A DNA stretch of 24,497 nt from an uncultured Muribaculaceae bacterium (GCA_910583675.1 CAJTYH010000037.1:1-24497), one strand, 5' to 3'; counted from the first letter of the stretch, positions 16,192 to 24,497 are shown. Translations and numbers: made by a program. Notes: a model not told the origin generated them from the sequence alone.

Positions 16192-17532
16192 ATGATGGAA
16201 CCTATATTCATTGCTCCCGTGATTTCAACCAAGAAGTTGAAGAGTGTATTGTCAGAAGCGCTTGTGTCAGGCTATGATTACATATTCCTCAATATCGGGG
16301 GAAAGGATGTAGATCTGGATGCCGGGGCGGTTAGGCGCATGACCGGCGTGCTTGATGGCACGTGTGCGCCGATGGCATATTCTGATTATCGCGTTGAGGA
16401 AGCTGATGGCAAGTTGTCCGCGCATCCTGTTATAGATTATCAAGCGGGGTCTGTTCGAGATGATTTCGATTTTGGCGCTGTGGTGCTTCTCCGTTCATCG
16501 GATGTGGGGGAGTGCCTTGATTCCATGCCTGACTATGATTATGCCGCATGGTATGCGTTGCGGTTGGCATTGTCGCGTCGCGGATTGCCCGTAAGGATAC
16601 CGGAGCAGCTTTATACCATGGCCGAGACAGACCGCCGCAAGAGCGGTGAGAAGCAGTTCGATTATGTTGACCCGCGCAATCGCGACGTGCAGATTGAAAT
16701 GGAGATGGCTGTCACACGGCATCTGGCAGAGATTGGCGCATGGATACCGGAGCGTGAAGGGTTGATTGAATCTGATGCGGGCGACTTCGATATTGAGGCA
16801 TCAGTGATCATACCGGTGCGAAATCGCGCCCGTACGATAGTAGATGCGGTTCGTTCGGCGCTCGGGCAGCAGGCCGACTTCCTTTTCAATGTGATAGTGG
16901 TGGACAACCATAGTACCGATGGGACGACTGAACTGCTTAGGGAACTTTCAAGGCAGGACGGTCGCTTGGTTCACATCATACCGGAAAGCCGGTCGCTTGG
17001 CATCGGTGGCTGTTGGAATCTTGCGGTAGACAGTCGCGCGTGTGGCAGGTTTGCCGTGCAGCTTGACAGTGATGACCTGTATAAGGACGGACATACGTTG
17101 CAAAGGATAGTCGACAAGTTCCGTCAGGAGCGATGCGCCATGGTGATAGGATCGTATGAACTTGTGGACTTTGACGGGAAGCCCATCCCTCCCGGCCTTA
17201 TAGACCATAAGGAATGGACGGACGAGAACGGAGCCAACAATGCGTTGCGCATCAATGGCCTCGGTGCGCCAAGGGCATTCGATACACAGGTATTCAGATC
17301 CATAGGATTGCCGAACGTGTCGTATGGCGAGGATTATGCCATGGGTTTGCGCCTGTCGCGTGAATACCGCATCGGACGCATATATGAGTCCTTGTACTTG
17401 TGCCGCCGGTGGGAGGGAAATTCCGATGCCGCGCTGTCCGTGGAGCGCGTCAATGCAAACAATGCGTATAAGGATTTCTTGAGAACGACTGAGATTATGG
17501 CTCGTCAACGAATGAATGGTGTTACCCGATAA
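16192..17532 (+). CDS. Family 2 glycosyltransferase with N-terminal degenerate GT-like half
   Basis: A 446-residue soluble protein in two halves. Residues about 203-430 are a normal GT2 domain: ASVIIPVRNRARTI, the nucleotide-binding VIVVDNHSTDGT (234-245), the metal-binding DSDD (292-295), and GEDYAMGLRLSREY near its end. Residues about 1-180 resemble the later part of a GT-A domain (YSDYRVEE, VRDDFDFGAVVLLR) but lack a clear nucleotide-binding start and DxD, so this half is probably non-catalytic. It starts 24 bases after the amidase-like gene (ATG at 16192; ATG at 16195 equally possible) and ends 13 bases before the DUF4922 gene, so the three are one operon. Sugar specificity is unknown. 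Confidence 0.85.
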   Translation: MMEPIFIAPVISTKKLKSVLSEALVSGYDYIFLNIGGKDVDLDAGAVRRMTGVLDGTCAPMAYSDYRVEEADGKLSAHPVIDYQAGSVRDDFDFGAVVLLRSSDVGECLDSMPDYDYAAWYALRLALSRRGLPVRIPEQLYTMAETDRRKSGEKQFDYVDPRNRDVQIEMEMAVTRHLAEIGAWIPEREGLIESDAGDFDIEASVIIPVRNRARTIVDAVRSALGQQADFLFNVIVVDNHSTDGTTELLRELSRQDGRLVHIIPESRSLGIGGCWNLAVDSRACGRFAVQLDSDDLYKDGHTLQRIVDKFRQERCAMVIGSYELVDFDGKPIPPGLIDHKEWTDENGANNALRINGLGAPRAFDTQVFRSIGLPNVSYGEDYAMGLRLSREYRIGRIYESLYLCRRWEGNSDAALSVERVNANNAYKDFLRTTEIMARQRMNGVTR

Positions 17533-17545
17533 GCAGCACTCCAAT

Positions 17546-18439
17546 ATGACCCTAAACGAATTTTATCGTCGTCAAGTGGCTCTGTGGCCATTGGCCGCTG
17601 ACAATATCCACGCCTTGTTCGGTGTATGCAGCCGCCCGATGCGTCCTGCAGGTCATGAGGAGGGGATGCCTTTTGTGATCCAGCACAATCCGGCGAGGAT
17701 ACGCTCTACCGGTGCCAAGGTGGATGCAGCCTCTGTGGCCGCACGCCCTTGTTTCCTCTGCGCCGGCTCTCGGTCGTCAGAACAGATTGCGCTTTTGCCG
17801 GTTGAACTTGACAGCTCCCTTCCAGGTCTGGAATATGAGATACTGCTGAATCCGTATCCCATTTTCCCGTATCATTTCACGATCCCGGCCATGTTGCATA
17901 CGCCACAGGTGATTGCGTCTGACGGAGGCCGTAGGTTTGATGACATGCTTCGTCTGTCCCGCGCAATGGAGGGGATGGCTCTGTTCTACAACGGGGCTAA
18001 GTGCGGAGCGTCTGCTCCCGATCATTTCCATTTTCAGGCAATCCCGGAAGCATCCATGACGATCCTTTCCACAGACCGTCCTGTCCCATTTCTTGTCTAT
18101 GGTTATCAAAGCCGGGATGAAGATGAGATGCTGGAATGGTTTGCAAGAGCCGTTGCGCAGGTTCGTGAACTCCCTCCTGCACCAGACTTCTCTACCGAAG
18201 AACCGGAGCCGCGAATGAATGTGATATGCGCCTACAACGATGGGGTGTGGAAAACGATTGTCATACCACGGCGTGCACATCGTCCCGATTTCTATGGTAT
18301 CGGCGAGGGGAAATTCCTCCTTTCGCCCGCATCCGTTGATCTTGGAGGAACCATAATCGTCCCTTCCCCCGCCGATTACGAAAACCTCACCCCCGAGACC
18401 CTCTCCTCCCTCCTCCGCCAGACCACATTCATGTTGTGA
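17546..18439 (+). CDS. DUF4922 HIT-like protein (GDP-sugar phosphorylase / nucleotidyltransferase relative)
   Basis: A 297-residue cytoplasmic protein. Hallmarks are PCFLC (68-72), the strand NPYPIFPYHFTIP (102-114), and YNGAKCGASAPDHFHFQA, whose H160-F-H162-F-Q164 is the HIT-superfamily nucleotidyl site. DUF4922 proteins are related to GDP-L-galactose phosphorylase and ATP adenylyltransferases. A role in breaking or making a nucleotide-sugar or dinucleotide is likely, but the substrate is not known. I start at the ATG at 17546; an ATG at 17516 would overlap the previous gene and add ten residues. The last 20 codons are extremely C-rich and the base composition drops sharply right after the stop, so the 3' end may abut an insertion junction. 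Confidence 0.85.
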   Translation: MTLNEFYRRQVALWPLAADNIHALFGVCSRPMRPAGHEEGMPFVIQHNPARIRSTGAKVDAASVAARPCFLCAGSRSSEQIALLPVELDSSLPGLEYEILLNPYPIFPYHFTIPAMLHTPQVIASDGGRRFDDMLRLSRAMEGMALFYNGAKCGASAPDHFHFQAIPEASMTILSTDRPVPFLVYGYQSRDEDEMLEWFARAVAQVRELPPAPDFSTEEPEPRMNVICAYNDGVWKTIVIPRRAHRPDFYGIGEGKFLLSPASVDLGGTIIVPSPADYENLTPETLSSLLRQTTFML

Positions 18440-18720
18440 ACATCAAGGAGTTCATCCGCTTGATGCTGGGATAATGTTTAGCTAATAGTACCTCCTTGTT
18501 ATTAAGCATATCCGCTATGTGGAGTTTGTCATTAGGAGCCCCAAATTAGTGAGTACCAATCACGAGTTCAACGCCTTCTCTCAGTAATTTACATTTAAGT
18601 CCTCTCCAATAGTTTATAGTCTTGATGTAACCTGATTCATTGTTGGTAGCTCCGGATAATGTATGTTGGGGGAAACCGCCAACTGTTATGTTTATGATAT
18701 GTAGCTGTCGTTGTAAATTT
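18429..18720 (-). pseudogene. Decayed coding fragment of unknown origin
   Basis: One - strand frame reads like protein across this gap. The first part includes GGFPQHTLSGATNNESGYIK then NYWRGLKCKLLREGVEL and stops at a TAA (18548-18546). In the same frame it continues FGAPNDKLHIADMLNNKEV then LLAKHYPSIKRMNSL, ending in TGA (18431-18429) inside the end of the DUF4922 gene. No start codon suits the first part; the frame is closed by a stop just inside the TIR gene. I read this as the 3' remnant of a gene broken by recombination and one nonsense mutation. The family is not recognised. A chance open stretch is possible. Confidence 0.35.
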
Positions 18721-19621
18721 TATAACGAAATTTCACGAGATAGTCAATATCAACTTTGTTTTTTCTGATGTCTAAGATTTTTATAGCAGCAAATTGGTTA
18801 TTAGAATTTTCTAAAATTAAAATCTCACCAATATGTAATGACTTACATCTTGATGTATAATCAAAATCTGTCAACACATCAGTAACTGGGAAATCAGTAT
18901 ATTTTGGATTATACCCAATTCTATGAATATGGTCTCTATAGCAATAAATTGAATCAAATCCACATTCGCTGAATGCTATGACAAAAGTATAATTGCCATT
19001 ACCGATAATATATCTCCCGCTATTACGTTTATAGTCGAATTCTACAGTTCCCTCAAATGCAGGATTGCAAAATTCCACTGCTTGTAATTGTGTAATCTTG
19101 GTGATTGTTTCTGATATTGTTGAGGATCTGAATGGGTTTTCACCTAATGGAGGTTTTTGCTTCAGGTCTTCATTGTATATACGAGCCAACAACTCCTTAT
19201 AGGTAGAAAAATAATTTCTGTCATTTGAAAAATCTGCGTATTTTAAACCCATTAAGAATGTAGGTCTTAGTTTTTTAGGATTGTTTCTAATAATGGGAAT
19301 TATATAATCCCTATTGGTATCGGAAATCAAATCGGCACACATGATTCTTTTTTCGTAGCCAACACCGCCCTTCTGTTGATTGGCTTTTGTTGTATATTGT
19401 TCTGAACAAACACAAATAACCAATTGAGAATTGGTCAATCCTTGTTCCATAAAAAACACCAAATCATTTCCGAGTCGTACGTCCCATTGATCTAAGATAA
19501 CATCAACTCCATGACGCCTTAAATCCGTAGCAAGTTTTAAAACCCAGTTTTTGTGATCATTGTTATTCTCATTATCCCATGAGTAAGATATGAATAATTT
19601 TGGATTTTCAGTAGTAGCCAT
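18692..19621 (-). CDS. TIR/SEFIR-domain protein with C-terminal beta-rich domain
   Basis: A 309-residue cytoplasmic protein. Residues about 7-150 are a TIR-like domain of the SEFIR type: KLFISYSWD (8-16), WVLKLATDLRRHGVDVILDQ (26-45), the LVICVCSEQY strand (67-76), then GGVGYE, where E90 is the best candidate for a catalytic Glu if this is an NADase. Bacterial TIR domains cleave NAD+ or make cyclic ADP-ribose signals in anti-phage systems. Residues about 187-305 form a second beta-rich domain (EGTVEFDY, RYIIGNGNYTFVIAF, AAIKILDIRKN) that I recall following TIR domains elsewhere but cannot name. The gene starts six bases after the methyltransferase stop, so it is the last gene of that operon. 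Very AT-rich. Confidence 0.87.
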   Translation of the reverse strand: MATTENPKLFISYSWDNENNNDHKNWVLKLATDLRRHGVDVILDQWDVRLGNDLVFFMEQGLTNSQLVICVCSEQYTTKANQQKGGVGYEKRIMCADLISDTNRDYIIPIIRNNPKKLRPTFLMGLKYADFSNDRNYFSTYKELLARIYNEDLKQKPPLGENPFRSSTISETITKITQLQAVEFCNPAFEGTVEFDYKRNSGRYIIGNGNYTFVIAFSECGFDSIYCYRDHIHRIGYNPKYTDFPVTDVLTDFDYTSRCKSLHIGEILILENSNNQFAAIKILDIRKNKVDIDYLVKFRYKIYNDSYIS

Positions 19622-19627
19622 TATAAA

Positions 19628-21622
19628 TCAAAGTGTGATGATTGTTTCGTCACCGCAGATGTTGCGGATTTTCATACGGAGGGGGCGGGAATCTGAATGG
19701 ATGAGGCCGTCCCAGAAGTCGGTAGTTTTGCGACCGTTGATTGTTGCGGTGCAGTCTTTCTCAATTTTTATTTCAGAATCGCTATGCCATGGAGCATTTC
19801 TGTCAGCTGTGGTACAATCAAGGGATATCATTTCAATTGCTTCAAGTCCCTCTTGGCTAAGCTCAATATAAGAGGTTCTCTTATTTGAGCATGCCATTGC
19901 CCGCTGATTAAATTCACTGATTTTATGAAAAACACGGTCGCTGTAGAAACGAGAAATTTTTACGGTATATATGTCAACCATATTGTTGGGGCGTTCTATA
20001 ACTGTATACTCCGCCTCATCTTCAAGAATAAGGTTGTCAAGCAACTCTTTAAGGTCGCGTAACTCAATTTCAATGACAGTATCGTTATTGCCTTCTATAA
20101 AATCGTCAAGTTCTTGACGGTTAATCATGTCAATGTAATAGACAATAACACGCTTGATCGTAGGTGGCAGCTGGGGCATAGCATCATTGATGATCCGGTT
20201 AAGAGTGACAATGTCAAGTACCCGTGAAGAAGAATCCATTAAATCAGGGATATATACGGGGGATGAACCGTATGTTGTATCCATAACGCTACCAATCCAT
20301 ATAGACCCAATTGTGGGGTCAATGCGAAGTCCGGGGATAATGCGGGTTATGGCATCCTTTGTCTGGACAGGATTGCGATAGAGCGTTACCCCATCTTGTA
20401 TCTTCTTGACAGTAAAACTTGCTTCGTTGGCTTTCAGTCTGTCACGGGCAGTTTGTATGCTGTTGATGTTTACATCTGTATGAACGAATTTACGGCCCAA
20501 TTTTGCAGCAACAGCAGACGTGACTCCACTGCCACCGAAAAAGTCTGCCACAAGCATACCTTCATTGCTGCTTGCCTTAATTATGCGCTCAAGTAATGCC
20601 TCCGGTTTCTGGGTGGCATAGCCAACTCGCTCTTCCGCTTGTGAATTAACTGCAAAGATATCAATCCAAAGATCTTGGGCTGGCACACCTTCCATCTCAT
20701 CCAAATATTGTTTGAAGCGAGGAGTCCCATTTGATGTATAATACAACCTATTCTCTCGCTCTAAACGTTCCATTGTAGTTATGGGGCAACGCCAATATCC
20801 ATTTTTCCCTTTCCAAGAATATGTATAACCGGCTCCCTTTAATCCTTTTGCGGATAAATCTCGGTCAAGGTATTTTCTGCCGTTGTGGTCTGTTTTATTG
20901 TAATATCTATCAATGTATTCTTGTGAATAAGGTACCAATGGGGTGTCAAAGAGAGGTTCTCCTATGGAATAGTAGAAGATGGTATCATGCAGGTTTGCAA
21001 ATCCGGTGCTATCATTATGAGCAGTAGAGCGTTTCCAAATAATCTCGTTTCTAAAATTATCTTCACCGAAAATCTCATCAAGAAGAATTTTGACATAATG
21101 ACCGATATGGTAATCAAGATGCACATAAATGGATGCATTTTCGCTCATTACGGAGCGGATTGCCATAAGGTTCTCGTACATCCAGTTGAGATATTTTTCT
21201 TTATCCCAGATGTCACCATACATTTTTTCTTCAAATGTTTTCAGTTCATCGTCATCAAGTTCTTGCTCTGTTTGTTTGATAACCTTGGCAACAAGTGGAT
21301 TGCGACGTATATAAACTTTCTTGGCATAATCAGCACCACTGGCAAAAGGAGGGTCTATATAGATCAAATCAACTTTGATGCCTTGATCTTTGAGATAGGC
21401 ACAAGCTGATACACATTCGCCATGAATAATCATATTGTCTGAATCAACATCTCCTACACGCTCCGTTTCCGTCATTTCGTAAAGCGGCATCCCGCGAAGG
21501 ATGCGTTCTGTAACCTTTTCGCTCTCGCGATAGCGCAAAATACGCTGAGTGCGCACAAAATTATTAAGCACTGCTTGGCCGGATACTGTTGTCGGGAAAT
21601 ATGGAACGTATTTTATTGCCAT
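19628..21622 (-). CDS. Type III-like site-specific DNA methyltransferase (N6-adenine or N4-cytosine)
   Basis: A 664-residue SAM-dependent DNA methyltransferase. The catalytic motif DLIYIDPPF (85-93) precedes the SAM-binding DFFGGSG (360-366), with YATQKPEALLERII just before the latter. This order, with the target-recognition region between them, marks the beta class used by type III Mod subunits. D90-P-P-F fits N6-adenine methylation, although N4-cytosine cannot be excluded. About 260 residues follow the SAM motif, with no motif I recognise, which is long for a Mod and may be a subunit-contact or extra domain. It starts six bases after the helicase/nuclease stop and is followed six bases later by the TIR gene. 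No sign of a phase-variable repeat in the gene. Confidence 0.92.
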   Translation of the reverse strand: MAIKYVPYFPTTVSGQAVLNNFVRTQRILRYRESEKVTERILRGMPLYEMTETERVGDVDSDNMIIHGECVSACAYLKDQGIKVDLIYIDPPFASGADYAKKVYIRRNPLVAKVIKQTEQELDDDELKTFEEKMYGDIWDKEKYLNWMYENLMAIRSVMSENASIYVHLDYHIGHYVKILLDEIFGEDNFRNEIIWKRSTAHNDSTGFANLHDTIFYYSIGEPLFDTPLVPYSQEYIDRYYNKTDHNGRKYLDRDLSAKGLKGAGYTYSWKGKNGYWRCPITTMERLERENRLYYTSNGTPRFKQYLDEMEGVPAQDLWIDIFAVNSQAEERVGYATQKPEALLERIIKASSNEGMLVADFFGGSGVTSAVAAKLGRKFVHTDVNINSIQTARDRLKANEASFTVKKIQDGVTLYRNPVQTKDAITRIIPGLRIDPTIGSIWIGSVMDTTYGSSPVYIPDLMDSSSRVLDIVTLNRIINDAMPQLPPTIKRVIVYYIDMINRQELDDFIEGNNDTVIEIELRDLKELLDNLILEDEAEYTVIERPNNMVDIYTVKISRFYSDRVFHKISEFNQRAMACSNKRTSYIELSQEGLEAIEMISLDCTTADRNAPWHSDSEIKIEKDCTATINGRKTTDFWDGLIHSDSRPLRMKIRNICGDETIITL

Positions 21623-21628
21623 AATGCC

Positions 21629-24497
21629 TTAATTTAATAGAAATGAGTTGATTTTGTTGATGGTTTTGTGAAGACGCTGCTCTCGGCTGAGTGTATCTTC
21701 TATATAAAGGAAGTGGAAGCGTTCACGACCAAATTTCTCATTATTGAACTTCACAAACATATTTTTCAAGAAGTGTTTGCGAGGCTCAAATTTCCCAGCA
21801 AACCCTTCACCTTTAGTTTCAATGATAATAACTTTGTTGATTGTATTATCATTATTGCGGGTAAGCATAATGAAGTCTGGATAGTAATATCCGAGCATCT
21901 TCCAATGATTGCCGCGCTTGGCGTAACAACGAATGCGGAAGTCTGTCAATGTATCATCGCCATTGAAATAGAATTCGACATTCGGGAACTCTCCGCCTTT
22001 CAGATGATTGACAATCTGATTGAAGTAATCATCTTCCAATGTACTGTCAAGATGATATGGGAGATAATGATAAGTATGGTCGAATAACGGATTTTGTACT
22101 TGGGGAATTTCAACATGCACTCCTCGCGCTTTCATCGCTAATAGCATTGCCCGTTCCTCTTCTGATATTGTCACAGGATTGATATCAGCATTGACAATCC
22201 GTTTTACTTCATCTTGTGAGGGAACATAAATATCTTTAACGGAAGCATATATAGGGGTCGGCAACGGTTGCACATTGAGCAATTCTGCTTCTTCGGGAAT
22301 CAGTTCCTCCGACACATTGAATGTGCGTTTGAGTGTGAAACACGTTCTGATATTTGCTCTTACTTGCCTTTGGTCAATCTCCGGAGAATAGTATCGAATA
22401 TCATTCTCTATTTTTGTGATTCGTTCAAATAGAGAACTGAGTTCCGACTCATACTCTTTTAGTTGATGTATCTTAAGAGTTCCGAAGCTTTCCTTAATAA
22501 TACAGTCAAGCCATAAACGGAAATTCACAAATTCTATACTTCCATAATCGGTAGCACTTTTTGAAACGACATTGGTATTATCAAATCCCTGAGAATATAT
22601 TATTGCGCTGTCAAGTCGTGGCGGGGTGTATGATACTAAGTATTCATGTATGTTTGGACATGCAGTCCTCTCGACTGTATTGTATTTTATCCTAATCTGA
22701 TAATAATCAATCGCAGGCAATTTGAGTTTATCCATACGAGAATACCGTTCTAATGCAATCATATCCTCTGGCTTATGGCTTCCGAATTCCTCAATAGTAG
22801 TATACTGCTGTTGTTGTAACTGCTTGTTGAGCTTTTCAGCATTAAATTTGTTCAGCCATATAAGAGCGGTCTCGGTGGCAGCGTTATCAACCTCTCTCAG
22901 ACAGCGGCAACTGATCTGCAACACCATATTTTGTGGACATGAGTTGCGCTGTGATAAAATTACGCCTGTGAGACTTTTGCAGTTCCAACCCTCACGGCCT
23001 ATCCCGACAAGGAGTATAATTCTTATTTTTGAGAAAGGAGAGTCTAGTGTCGAAAATTCAAACTGAGCGTCTTCAGAAACTTTATATGTAGAGTTTCCCT
23101 TGTGGTATTTTAATATAACTTCCGAAGGATTCATATTCAACTCACGACAAATAGTGCAAGCCTCAGGGTATAGTTCTTCTTCAAGCACGGCAATGGATGG
23201 GGCATAGACTGCGATCTTTGTGGTCGCACCGTTCGCATACACTGTGTTTGCGTATGTCTCAAAAAACTCGCGCAGTCCGGAGGCTAAAATTTCCGATGAT
23301 TCCATATTTGTATATCTCACAGTTGGAATTTTCAGAAAATTACCTAATCCCTTTATGAGCGGATAATATGTAACGACGTTTGCGTATTGAGTGCATCTTA
23401 CCGACAAATCTGCTGTGATATTCACATTTGCCGGAGGATCCATATTGGGGGTTCCTGAAAAACCAAGAACAGAATTGAAGTTGCGTTGTTCCATCCATTT
23501 GTTGACAACTTGTCTCAGCTTCTGGTCATCACTTGCATGGTGCACCTCATCAATTAGTATGCAAAGTCCTGGTATTCTGCCGATATGTTCCCGTAGTTCA
23601 TTGGCTTGCAACACTGCCTCATATTCTTTGCGCTCTGTTTCGCTTAAGCTCTTGAGTAAAGTTTTGTCTATGTCTAGATTGCGGTCAACTCTGTCCAAAA
23701 TAACTTTCTCGGCATTTGTAACAGCAACTAATCCCATCAAATTAGGCTTGGAAGTATGTGTGCTAATTTTGCGGGCGTTAGGATTCTTGACAATATTACT
23801 TTTAGAAGCTGAAGACGATTCTTGCAACCACTCAAATTGAATCAAGTTTTTCAACTGAGAAGCAACTGGATCGGGCAAAATCCATACCGGATTAAAATTC
23901 TGAATGTCTCGCAGGCTTGGGATGATAGAGGACTTCAAACCAGAGGGAACAAACAAAATGAAGTTGTGAGCAAAAAGTTCGTTCTCCGGTTCCGCCAATG
24001 CCAAATACAGATTCAGATATATTAATGCAGCCATCAGGTAGGTCTTTCCGGCACCCATTGGGATGCTGAAAAGATAATCGGGATAATTTACATTGAAAAA
24101 CAGACTTTTAAGCACCCTCTCGTAATCAATATCGTTTGGAGTTCGCTTTATAGCGTCAATAATCTTTGGAGAACTTATATTTCCTTTCTCATCAGGGATC
24201 GCAGCATATTCCCACAAAGCTAATGCAGCAGGATTTGACTGTAAAACATTACGAGTATTCAGACTGATTTCCAGTGCGTCAATCTCATTTTGGCTCAGTG
24301 AATTAAATTTGCCAGAGGCGAATAGTTCCCAAAGAGGGCGATTTTTACATTCAATTTTTAAGAAAAGGTATGTTTTTATAGATTCGATCTGAGCATCACG
24401 CATCTTATGCTGACGTTCAATATAAGATATAAGTTCAATAACGACGCAACTTGGCGAGTTGAGCCATTCATCTCTTTTATTTTTGATTATCTTATAG
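21629..24497 (-). CDS. Type III Res-like helicase/nuclease, 5' end outside the window
   Basis: At least 955 residues; the frame is open to the right edge, and the 31 codons before the ATG at 24403 look coding (for example ELISYIERQHK), so the true start lies beyond the window. Counting from that ATG, a superfamily 2 helicase has Walker A PMGAGKT (115-121), DEVHH (285-289), GFSGTP (314-319), motif V GREGWNCKSL and motif VI QISCRCLR. The C-terminus holds a PD-(D/E)xK nuclease: P842-D843-F, then E862-T-K864 about 18 residues later, as in Res subunits that cut DNA after translocation. First visible gene of the operon, with the nuclease gene upstream of the methylase, the reverse of the usual mod-res order. 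Confidence 0.9.
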   Translation of the reverse strand, partial: YKIIKNKRDEWLNSPSCVVIELISYIERQHKMRDAQIESIKTYLFLKIECKNRPLWELFASGKFNSLSQNEIDALEISLNTRNVLQSNPAALALWEYAAIPDEKGNISSPKIIDAIKRTPNDIDYERVLKSLFFNVNYPDYLFSIPMGAGKTYLMAALIYLNLYLALAEPENELFAHNFILFVPSGLKSSIIPSLRDIQNFNPVWILPDPVASQLKNLIQFEWLQESSSASKSNIVKNPNARKISTHTSKPNLMGLVAVTNAEKVILDRVDRNLDIDKTLLKSLSETERKEYEAVLQANELREHIGRIPGLCILIDEVHHASDDQKLRQVVNKWMEQRNFNSVLGFSGTPNMDPPANVNITADLSVRCTQYANVVTYYPLIKGLGNFLKIPTVRYTNMESSEILASGLREFFETYANTVYANGATTKIAVYAPSIAVLEEELYPEACTICRELNMNPSEVILKYHKGNSTYKVSEDAQFEFSTLDSPFSKIRIILLVGIGREGWNCKSLTGVILSQRNSCPQNMVLQISCRCLREVDNAATETALIWLNKFNAEKLNKQLQQQQYTTIEEFGSHKPEDMIALERYSRMDKLKLPAIDYYQIRIKYNTVERTACPNIHEYLVSYTPPRLDSAIIYSQGFDNTNVVSKSATDYGSIEFVNFRLWLDCIIKESFGTLKIHQLKEYESELSSLFERITKIENDIRYYSPEIDQRQVRANIRTCFTLKRTFNVSEELIPEEAELLNVQPLPTPIYASVKDIYVPSQDEVKRIVNADINPVTISEEERAMLLAMKARGVHVEIPQVQNPLFDHTYHYLPYHLDSTLEDDYFNQIVNHLKGGEFPNVEFYFNGDDTLTDFRIRCYAKRGNHWKMLGYYYPDFIMLTRNNDNTINKVIIIETKGEGFAGKFEPRKHFLKNMFVKFNNEKFGRERFHFLYIEDTLSREQRLHKTINKINSFLLN

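Noticed and set aside
18441..18465. Hairpin CATCAAG / CTTGATG as a terminator for the glycan cluster
   Set aside because: A 7-bp stem with an 11-base loop has no T run on either side.

Overview
The window looks like a chromosomal segment of a Bacteroidales bacterium, possibly a Muribaculaceae-type gut commensal; the family-level guess is inference. The reasons are Bacteroidetes-style promoter elements (TAnnTTTG), few good Shine-Dalgarno sites, a glycan locus containing a 'xanthan lyase' amidase/golvesin protein beside a DUF4922 protein, and the general flavour of the proteins. I see no tRNA, rRNA, CRISPR array or intact insertion sequence.

Region 1 (1-7570) is mostly housekeeping. A strong terminator for an upstream gene (13-55) is followed by an unusual leader and a LrgA/LrgB membrane pair on the + strand. 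Convergent to these, on the - strand, lies a chain of ordinary genes: UDP-glucose 6-dehydrogenase, ispD, recG (GTG start overlapping ispD by 4 bases), ndk, and a secreted M23/LysM cell-wall peptidase with its own terminator.

Region 2 (7816-11878) is a compact accessory operon on the - strand. In transcription order it encodes a small zinc-ribbon protein, a YciI-like protein, a GNAT-GrpB fusion, a Sel1-repeat protein, a 248-residue protein I do not recognise, and a second Sel1-repeat protein. Three of the junctions are 4-base ATGA overlaps, so the genes are probably translated together.

Region 3 (12114-18439) is a + strand envelope/glycan cluster: a membrane-anchored family-2 glycosyltransferase, a large exported amidase-fold protein with golvesin-like and Fn3-like domains, a two-part family-2 glycosyltransferase, and a HIT-like DUF4922 protein (probable sugar-nucleotide phosphorylase or transferase relative).

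Region 4 (18440-24497) is AT-rich and looks acquired. It starts with a decayed coding fragment (18429-18720). It then carries a three-gene - strand defence operon with 6-base gaps: a helicase/PD-ExK nuclease running off the right edge, a type III-like N6/N4 DNA methyltransferase, and last a TIR/SEFIR-domain protein with a separate C-terminal domain. A TIR effector riding at the end of a restriction-modification operon is the most interesting system here. The working idea (inference) is a restriction module with a built-in NAD-targeting or signalling backup.
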